From contig CAJXUK010000009.1 in assembly GCA_913061435.1 (NCBI GenBank), positions 22,477-86,476 of the forward strand: a stretch of DNA of 64,000 nt. Direction: 5' to 3'. Below the pieces are notes generated by a model that saw nothing but the letters and a program-made list of their open reading frames with translations, was not told where the DNA came from and did no database searches. This DNA is from an uncultured Thalassolituus sp. (GTDB lineage Bacteria; Pseudomonadota; Gammaproteobacteria; Pseudomonadales; Oceanobacteraceae). The position numbers and the translations under genes were made by a program. Position 1 is the first letter of the stretch, and the number at the start of each line of letters is the position of its first letter. Shown piece by piece: positions 57,847 through 64,000 of the stretch.

Positions 57847-58665
57847 ATGAGTCGAGTATTAATTACCGGTGCAGCCAGTGGCTTAGGCCGTGCTTTAGCA
57901 TTACGTTTCGCCCGCGAAGGCGATGATATTTGTATCGCAGACATTAATATGGAAGGCGCTGCAGAAACCCTTGAGCTGGTTAATCAGGCTGGTGGTTCTG
58001 GCTGGACATACAAACTCGATGTGACTCAGCCAGAAGAATGGCAAAATCTGCTTGGCGAAGTAAAACAGCGCTGGCAGGGTATCGACGTGGTGATTAACAA
58101 CGCCGGTGTTGCTACCGGAGACCGTTTAGAGCAAGGCGATTGGGACACCTGGAATTGGGTTATCGACATTAATTTAAAAAGTGTCGCACTAGGTTGCCGT
58201 GCATTTACGCCAATGATGAAAGAACAAGGCAGTGGCTATTTTATTAATACCGCCTCTCTTGCAGGTTTAATGGCTGCACCTTTAATGGCCTCTTACAACG
58301 TCACCAAAGCGGCTGTTGTTGCTTTAAGCGATACCATGCACTTTGAATTAAAGCCTTACGGCATTGGTACCACAGTGTTATGCCCAGGATTTTTCCGCAC
58401 CAACCTTGATAAAGGCATGCGTACTAGCGATCCACAATTGATGAAAATGGTGGATAAAGTATTTGAATCGTCAGAGCTAACAGCAGACGATGTTGCCGAT
58501 ATTTGTTACCGCGATATGAAAAACAATAAGTTGATTTGTAACCCACATAAAGTTGGCCGCCGAGCGTATTTTGTGAAACGCTACTTACCTTGGTTGTATG
58601 CTAGCATGGTGAGTAAAACTGCGGCTAAATTGAAAAAGTACGACCCGCTTTATTCAAAAAAATAA
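57847..58665 (+). CDS. SDR family oxidoreductase
   Basis: The 272-residue protein has TGAASGLG near the start, D34 in CIADIN (favouring NAD), NNAGVATG, and the catalytic Y-x3-K in SYNVTKAA. It is the first of three genes on this strand (SDR, phosphotransferase, histidine phosphatase) that occur together with acyl-CoA dehydrogenases elsewhere. Substrate unknown. Confidence 0.88.
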   Translation: MSRVLITGAASGLGRALALRFAREGDDICIADINMEGAAETLELVNQAGGSGWTYKLDVTQPEEWQNLLGEVKQRWQGIDVVINNAGVATGDRLEQGDWDTWNWVIDINLKSVALGCRAFTPMMKEQGSGYFINTASLAGLMAAPLMASYNVTKAAVVALSDTMHFELKPYGIGTTVLCPGFFRTNLDKGMRTSDPQLMKMVDKVFESSELTADDVADICYRDMKNNKLICNPHKVGRRAYFVKRYLPWLYASMVSKTAAKLKKYDPLYSKK

Positions 58666-58713
58666 ATGCCAAAACATAGTTTTTTAAAATATTAGCACCA
58701 CCCGGAAATCATT

Positions 58714-59817
58714 ATGACTCAAGCTCAAACCAGCGAAAAATTTATTGACCAAGCAAAAGCATTACGCAGTAGTGATGCTTTTGATATACAAGCCGTGCAC
58801 GATTGGTTAACAGGGCAAGGGTTGGCGCTGGGTAATGAGCTACCAGAGGTAAAGCAATTTTCTGGCGGTGCGTCTAACTTAACCTATCACCTAAAATACC
58901 CAGACAGCATTCAGGATGGCGATTTGATTTTACGCCGCCCACCGCCTGGACACAAAGCCGCCTCGGCTCACGATATGAAACGTGAATACAACGTTATGCT
59001 GGGTTTAAAGCCGGTATATCCGTTTGTTCCCAAGATGTTTGCTTTTTGTGATGATCACTCGATTATCGACTGTGACTTTTACGTAATGGAAAGGTTGCTG
59101 GGTATTATTCCGCGTAATAATTTACCGCGCGGCATGACACTTACCAAAACCGAAAGTCGTAACTTTAGTATTTCTGTTTTAGATAAATTAATCGACTTAC
59201 ACAAGGTTGATTATAAAGCGGCTGGCCTAGAGAACTTGGGCAAAGGCGAAGGTTACGTTAAACGCCAAATTGATGGCTGGAGCGGCCGCTACCAAAAATC
59301 AAAAACCTGGAATGTACCAAGCTTTAAAAAGACCATGGACTGGCTTAATCGTAACCAGCCAGCCGACATCGCTACTTGCATTATTCACAACGATTACCGT
59401 ATGGATAACGTTGTTCTAGATCCTAATGATCCGCAAAACATCATTGGTGTTTTAGATTGGGAGATGGCAACACTGGGCGACCCATTAATGGATCTAGGCA
59501 GCAGCCTAGCTTACTGGGTACAAGCGGATGATGATTGGGTTATGCGCCAAATTCGTCGTCAACCAACACACCTTCCTGGCATGTTAACTCGCGATGAAGT
59601 GGTGGATTATTATTGCGAAAAAATGGGTTTCGATAAAACCAATTGGGCATTTTATGAAGTGTTTGGCTTGTTCCGTTTAGCCGTTATTGTGCAGCAAATT
59701 TATTATCGTTATCACCACAAACAAACCGATAACAAGGCATTTAAAAACTTTTGGGTTTTTGTGCACTACATAAACTGGCGCTGTAAAAAAATCATGAAAG
59801 AGTCGGGCATTAAATAG
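58714..59817 (+). CDS. Aminoglycoside-phosphotransferase-fold kinase (ACAD10/11 N-terminal type)
   Basis: The 367-residue protein has the catalytic loop IIHNDYRMDN and the metal motif VLDWEMATLGDP. This family resembles the kinase domain of ACAD10/11, which in animals and bacteria phosphorylates 4-hydroxyacyl-CoAs for their breakdown. With an SDR and a phosphatase in the same unit, a role in hydroxy-acid catabolism is plausible. GGAAA precedes the ATG. It is not a likely antibiotic-resistance gene. Confidence 0.87.
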   Translation: MTQAQTSEKFIDQAKALRSSDAFDIQAVHDWLTGQGLALGNELPEVKQFSGGASNLTYHLKYPDSIQDGDLILRRPPPGHKAASAHDMKREYNVMLGLKPVYPFVPKMFAFCDDHSIIDCDFYVMERLLGIIPRNNLPRGMTLTKTESRNFSISVLDKLIDLHKVDYKAAGLENLGKGEGYVKRQIDGWSGRYQKSKTWNVPSFKKTMDWLNRNQPADIATCIIHNDYRMDNVVLDPNDPQNIIGVLDWEMATLGDPLMDLGSSLAYWVQADDDWVMRQIRRQPTHLPGMLTRDEVVDYYCEKMGFDKTNWAFYEVFGLFRLAVIVQQIYYRYHHKQTDNKAFKNFWVFVHYINWRCKKIMKESGIK

Positions 59818-60554
59818 TGGCATCTATTTATTTAGTACGTCATGGCCAAGCTGGTTTTAATAAATTGGATTACGACCAGCTGTCTGACCTTGGCCACCAA
59901 CAAGGTGAATTAGTTGGTGGTTCGTTAAACGTGCGTGGTGTCGAAGCTGGCTTAGTCGTGCATGGAGCGATGCGCCGACACCGTGAAACGCTAGCAGGCG
60001 CACAAAACGTTTGGCATGCACACGGCCCTGTTTTCGAGAATGCTGGCTTTAACGAATTTGATGGCGATGCCATTATTGCTGCTGCCCACAGCGAATTAAA
60101 CATAACCGGCTTTAAACCAGAAGGCATTGGCAGCCATAGTTTGATCCAAAAAACAGCCCTAGGTGTGTATTTAGCGAAACAAAAGAATCCCAAAAAAGCC
60201 TTTCAAAAATTATTCGCTACCTCGGTAGATCGTTGGGTAAGTGGCCAACACGATCAGGATTATGAAGAGTCGTGGAATGAATTTACTCAACGCTGTCGTG
60301 ATGCTTTGATGAATACTATCGAACAAGCCGCCGGTAAAGACGTTGTAGTATTCACCTCGGGTGGGCCAGTTACGGCTATCGTGCAATATTGTTTAGGCTT
60401 AGATGACGAGCATGCGTTTAAATTAAATTGGTCGTTGGTCAATGGGGGGATTACTCAATTGCTTTACAACCAACAAGGCAAAGTGAGCCTTGCCAGTTGC
60501 AACGAACAAGAACACTTAATTCGTAACGGAAAAAAAGCGTTAACTTATCGATAA
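59817..60554 (+). CDS. Histidine phosphatase family protein
   Basis: The 245-residue protein has the RHGQ motif with H9 and a second catalytic region FTSGGPVTAIVQ. It starts with GTG overlapping the stop of the kinase gene by one base, so translation is coupled. The substrate is unknown; a phosphorylated product of the upstream kinase is a possibility. Confidence 0.87.
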   Translation: MASIYLVRHGQAGFNKLDYDQLSDLGHQQGELVGGSLNVRGVEAGLVVHGAMRRHRETLAGAQNVWHAHGPVFENAGFNEFDGDAIIAAAHSELNITGFKPEGIGSHSLIQKTALGVYLAKQKNPKKAFQKLFATSVDRWVSGQHDQDYEESWNEFTQRCRDALMNTIEQAAGKDVVVFTSGGPVTAIVQYCLGLDDEHAFKLNWSLVNGGITQLLYNQQGKVSLASCNEQEHLIRNGKKALTYR

Positions 60555-60581
60555 AAAAATAAATTTTTTATCGAATAAAAA

Positions 60582-61157
60582 TTATTCTGCATAACCTTCT
60601 GTGAAATCTTCTGCATAACCTTCTTGAATATGCTTGTCTTTTAGCTTCACATAATTAGCAGCAGTATAAGGAAAAAAACGTAATTCTTTTTCCGTTAACG
60701 GCCGTGCTTTTTTCGCAGGGCTGCCCACATACATAAAGCCACTCTCTAGCACTTTACCCGGAGGCACTAAAGCCCCTGCTGCGACAATGACTTTATCTTC
60801 AATCACCACGCCATCCATTACCATAGCTTTCATGCCAATCAATACCTGATTACCAATCGTGCAACCGTGCAACATAGCCTGATGCCCAATCGTTACATCA
60901 TCACCAATAATTAACGGATAACCCCCTGGGTTAAAATCACTGGCATGAGTAATGTGTAAAACCGAGCCATCTTGCACACTGGTGCGTTTACCAATACGGA
61001 TTTTATGCATGTCACCACGGATCACGGTTAACGGCCAAACCGAGCTGTCTTCACCCAGTTCAACATCACCAATCACCACCGCACTGCGATCAACAAAAAC
61101 ACCCTTGCCCAACTTAGGCTGCATTCCCTGATACGTTCTCACCGAATGTTGTGACAT
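60582..61157 (-). CDS. Gamma-class carbonic anhydrase-like hexapeptide protein
   Basis: The 191-residue protein is a left-handed beta-helix with hexapeptide repeats, the histidines HITHASDF and GHQAMLHGC that bind metal in the YrdA/PaaY/CaiE group, and a helical C-terminus. The last 12 residues repeat EGYAE, from a 24-bp imperfect duplication of the DNA. GAGGAAG precedes the ATG. It is convergent with the phosphatase gene. Confidence 0.9.
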   Translation of the reverse strand: MSQHSVRTYQGMQPKLGKGVFVDRSAVVIGDVELGEDSSVWPLTVIRGDMHKIRIGKRTSVQDGSVLHITHASDFNPGGYPLIIGDDVTIGHQAMLHGCTIGNQVLIGMKAMVMDGVVIEDKVIVAAGALVPPGKVLESGFMYVGSPAKKARPLTEKELRFFPYTAANYVKLKDKHIQEGYAEDFTEGYAE

Positions 61158-61303
61158 ACCACTTCCTCAATTAACGTCTAATTTGCTTACTTTACCGTAA
61201 ATGCCATTGAAATATAGCTATTCGCCATCATCTATCTATTAATAGCAAATAATCAATCTAGCCGGAAATTATTTACCGAGCCATTCGGAGCGAGTCTCTA
61301 TTT

Positions 61304-63427
61304 ATGTCAAATACAAGCAATAATCCACTACTCCAACCTAGTCGCAATAATGCGCTTCCCGCTTTCTCTACTATTAAAGCTGAACACGCACTACCGGCGA
61401 TGGAAAACTTGATTGCCAGCAACAAACAGCGTATCGAAAATTTATTAACCGCGATTAATTCTGGCGAAATCCAAGTAAGCTGGGATGCCTTAGTGACACC
61501 AATGGAAGCCTGGGACGACGAACTTAGCCAAGCTTGGTCGCCCATTAGCCACATGAACTCGGTAGTCAATAGTGACGAACTGCGTGACGCCTACAACGCC
61601 TGCTTGCCGTTATTAAGTGCTTACTCTACCGAGATGGGTCAAAACCAAGACCTGTACAAAGCCTATAAAAAGCTAGCCGATAGCGAAGAATTTGCGACGT
61701 TAAGCACCGAGCAGAAAACCGCCATCGAACACGCACTACGTGACTTCCGTTTAGCCGGTATCGCCTTAGAAGGCGACAAAAAAACGCGCTACGGTGAAAT
61801 CAAGCAACGCCTATCCGAACTCACCAGTAAATTTGGTGAAAACGTAATGGACGCAACCCAAGCTTGGACCAAAGTCATTACCGACAAAGCCGAGCTAGCA
61901 GGTTTACCTGATTCCGCTTTGGCATTGGCCAAACAACAAGCCGAAGCGAAACACTCTCAATTTAAAGACAAGGAGGGCTATCTATTCACTCTAGATTTTC
62001 CTTCATACTTCCCAATCTTAACCTACTGCGAAAACCGCGAACTGCGCCATGAAATGTACAAGGCGTATTTAACTCGTGCATCCGATCGCTACAGCGAATC
62101 CGGCGGCGATGACAAGTTTGATAACGCCGAGGTGATGAACGAAATTTTAGCCTTGCGCCACGAACTTGCGCAGCTATTAGATTTCAATAACTACGCCGAA
62201 TATTCTGTCGCCAGCAAAATGGCAGAAGACCCACAGCAGGTCATCGACTTTTTAGAAGACCTCGCCAGCAAAGCCGTTCCGCAAGCCAAGCAAGAATTTG
62301 CCGAACTGAGCGTCTATGCCAAAGACACTTTTGGTTTTGAAACATTAGAACCTTGGGATGTAAGCTACTGCGCCGAACAATTACGTCAGCACCGCTACAG
62401 TATTTCACAAGAATTAATTCGCCCCTACTTGCCGATTGATACCGTACTAAAAGGCATGTTCGAAACTGTACAAAAGTTGTATGGGATCAGCATTGAAGAG
62501 CAGTCAGAGTTTGATTCTTATCATGCAGACGTGCGCTTCTTCCACATCAAAAAAGATGGCGAAGTAATTGCCAAGTTCTATTTAGATTTATACGCCCGTG
62601 ATAAAAAACGCGGTGGCGCATGGATGGATGAGTGCCGTGTTCGCAGAACATTAGCCGATGGCAGCTTGCAGCTTCCTGTGGCTTATCTTGTGTGTAACTT
62701 TAGCCCAGCGGTTGATGGCAAGCCTGCGTTATTAACTCACGACGAACTCACCACCTTATTCCACGAGTTTGGCCACGGTTTACACCACATGCTTACCCAA
62801 GTTAAAACCGCAGCGGTTAGCGGCATTAACGGCGTTGCTTGGGACGCGGTAGAACTGCCCAGCCAATTTATGGAAAACTGGTGCTGGGAAAAAGACGCAC
62901 TGGCGTTTATTTCAGGTCACTATGAAACGGGCGAGCCCCTACCCAATGACTTGCTAGAAAAAATGCTAGCGGCGAAAAACTTTCAAAGCGCGATGATGAT
63001 GGTGCGCCAGCTGGAATTCTCATTATTCGATTTCCGCATACACAAAGAATACAATCCAGAACTCAACACAGCCGAACAAACCAACTACATTCAAAGCATA
63101 CTGGACGATGTACGCAACCAAGTCGCCGTAGTACCGATTGTAGATTACAACCGCTTTCAAAATAGCTTTAGCCACATTTTTGCTGGCGGTTATGCAGCGG
63201 GTTATTACAGCTACAAATGGGCAGAAGTATTAAGTGCCGATGCGTTTTCTCGCTTTGAAGACGAAGGTATTTTTAATACAGAAACCGGCCAAAGTTTCTT
63301 AACTGAAGTTTTACAAAAAGGCGGCAGTGAAGAACCCGCCGTTTTATTTGAACGCTTCCGCGGACGCGCACCAACAACCGACGCACTACTTCGCCATAGC
63401 GGCGTGCAAGCATCAGGAGCAGTTTAA
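61304..63427 (+). CDS. prlC: Oligopeptidase A (M3 family)
   Basis: A cytoplasmic zinc metallopeptidase that degrades short peptides, including cleaved signal peptides. The 707-residue protein has the HEFGHGLHH motif (H487, E488, H491) with a downstream glutamate. It is followed 2 bp later by yheV, the usual neighbour. Confidence 0.96.
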   Translation: MSNTSNNPLLQPSRNNALPAFSTIKAEHALPAMENLIASNKQRIENLLTAINSGEIQVSWDALVTPMEAWDDELSQAWSPISHMNSVVNSDELRDAYNACLPLLSAYSTEMGQNQDLYKAYKKLADSEEFATLSTEQKTAIEHALRDFRLAGIALEGDKKTRYGEIKQRLSELTSKFGENVMDATQAWTKVITDKAELAGLPDSALALAKQQAEAKHSQFKDKEGYLFTLDFPSYFPILTYCENRELRHEMYKAYLTRASDRYSESGGDDKFDNAEVMNEILALRHELAQLLDFNNYAEYSVASKMAEDPQQVIDFLEDLASKAVPQAKQEFAELSVYAKDTFGFETLEPWDVSYCAEQLRQHRYSISQELIRPYLPIDTVLKGMFETVQKLYGISIEEQSEFDSYHADVRFFHIKKDGEVIAKFYLDLYARDKKRGGAWMDECRVRRTLADGSLQLPVAYLVCNFSPAVDGKPALLTHDELTTLFHEFGHGLHHMLTQVKTAAVSGINGVAWDAVELPSQFMENWCWEKDALAFISGHYETGEPLPNDLLEKMLAAKNFQSAMMMVRQLEFSLFDFRIHKEYNPELNTAEQTNYIQSILDDVRNQVAVVPIVDYNRFQNSFSHIFAGGYAAGYYSYKWAEVLSADAFSRFEDEGIFNTETGQSFLTEVLQKGGSEEPAVLFERFRGRAPTTDALLRHSGVQASGAV

Positions 63428-63429
63428 AC

Positions 63430-63720
63430 ATGGGACAAAAAATGATTCAAAAACGGTTTATCGCGGGTGTCGTTTGCCCAAAATGCGGCGAGATGGACAA
63501 GATACGCATGTATCGGGATGAAAATGACGACGAACTGCGCGACTGCGTAGCCTGTGGATTTACCGAAACCTACACCCAACATAAAGAAGCCAAAGAAGCT
63601 GAACAACCACTCTATGAAGAACTCACTACCCGAGTAACCCCCGAGGGTAAAGTGTTATACGACGATGAAGAAAAGCCGCTTAAAATAATGGACCCTAGTT
63701 CCAAACGAACAGATCATTAA
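63430..63720 (+). CDS. yheV: YheV family zinc-ribbon protein
   Basis: The 96-residue protein has two CxxC pairs (C16/C19 and C39/C42) in a short zinc-ribbon, then an acidic C-terminal tail that ends KIMDPSSKRTDH. The function of YheV is unknown. GGAG in the end of prlC precedes the ATG, so the two are cotranscribed. Confidence 0.88.
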   Translation: MGQKMIQKRFIAGVVCPKCGEMDKIRMYRDENDDELRDCVACGFTETYTQHKEAKEAEQPLYEELTTRVTPEGKVLYDDEEKPLKIMDPSSKRTDH

Positions 63721-63721
63721 T

Positions 63722-63872
63722 TAACACCCATAGCCCTAAGGACGACCCACATTGTAGCGCTTAGCAATAAATGTGGGTTGGCCTTTAGGCTAACACCCAT
63801 AATGAAAATATTTTTTATTCTTTTGTAGGTTAGTCTTTAGACTAACACCCATAATGAAAATGTCTTTTATTC
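63722..63872. repeat. Tandem 48-bp hairpin repeats with a truncated third copy
   Basis: Copies at 63773-63820 and 63825-63872 are about 87% identical and each forms an eight-pair stem around TT. Positions 10 and 17 change together (C-G to T-A). TAACACCCATA also occurs at 63722. ACCCACATT (63745-63753) pairs with AATGTGGGT (63770-63778), which overlaps the first copy and gives an alternative fold. No ORF is seen from 63721 to the window end. Confidence 0.75.
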
Positions 63873-64000
63873 AAACAACTAGATAAAAACCAACATTAAC
63901 AATTTTTATAAAAGCACACAGATCAGTTATAAAAGACTAAACCTTGGGATAATATTAAAACTTATGAGGTATTGATAAGTTCTAGGATTAAATACCAATT

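Noticed and set aside
58714..59817. Aminoglycoside resistance phosphotransferase
   Set aside because: Sequence and neighbours fit the ACAD10/11 kinase group, not resistance enzymes.
63722..63872. CRISPR array
   Set aside because: Only two full copies with a 4-bp gap and no cas genes; hairpin repeats instead.

Overview
The window is ordinary chromosome from a moderately AT-rich gammaproteobacterium, most likely a marine member of the Oceanospirillales (the Oleispira / Thalassolituus / Bermanella kind). The grounds are gene content and gene order: hemC-hemD-hemX-hemY next to algR-algZ and argH, then cyaA, lptM-lysA-dapF-DUF484-HAD, sutA-amt-glnK, ubiK, yifB, rep and a cytochrome c5 gene. This is close to the order known from Pseudomonas, with local insertions. 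The genus is not established. I see no prophage, insertion sequence, CRISPR array or defence island.

Layout. 1-5.4 kb: a structured intergenic element, trmB, a DUF423 membrane protein, ubiD with a flavin/ferredoxin reductase, and an MFS transporter. 5.5-13.2 kb: haem biosynthesis operon with its own terminator, the AlgZ/AlgR-type two-component pair, and divergent argH. 13.4-21.4 kb: sulfide:quinone oxidoreductase, class I adenylate cyclase, then lptM-lysA-dapF-DUF484-HAD, from which the usual xerC is missing. 21.4-26.3 kb: a 34-residue membrane ORF, SutA, ammonium transporter and GlnK behind a small porin with a convincing sigma-54 promoter, an SDR gene, a nested hairpin element and ubiK. 26.3-33.4 kb: exported catalase-peroxidase, yifB, rep, cytochrome c5 and tRNA-Arg(CCG). 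33.4-38.1 kb: a three-gene CoA/acyl operon, a 35-residue membrane ORF with a good terminator, an AlkB homologue, and an unrecognised 534-residue probable outer-membrane protein.

38.2-53.2 kb is the most coherent block: an acetate-switch locus. It has a CrbS-like SLC5-fused hybrid kinase, an NCS2 transporter, a CrbR-like LuxR regulator, acetyl-CoA synthetase, a porin, a DUF4212 protein with its sodium:solute symporter, a small unknown protein, a CBS/nucleotidyltransferase protein and a DnaQ-like exonuclease. A 16-bp palindrome (TTAGAC-N4-GTCTAA) occurs upstream of the transporter, of acs and of the porin, and is my best candidate for the shared regulator site. 53.3-64 kb: MltC-like transglycosylase, chemotaxis receptor, EamA permease, LysR with a divergent SDR / phosphotransferase / histidine phosphatase set, gamma carbonic anhydrase, prlC-yheV and a closing pair of hairpin repeats that show a compensatory base change.

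Starts were adjusted by ribosome-binding site and family alignment where stated. All functional names rest on motif recognition by eye, with no database search.
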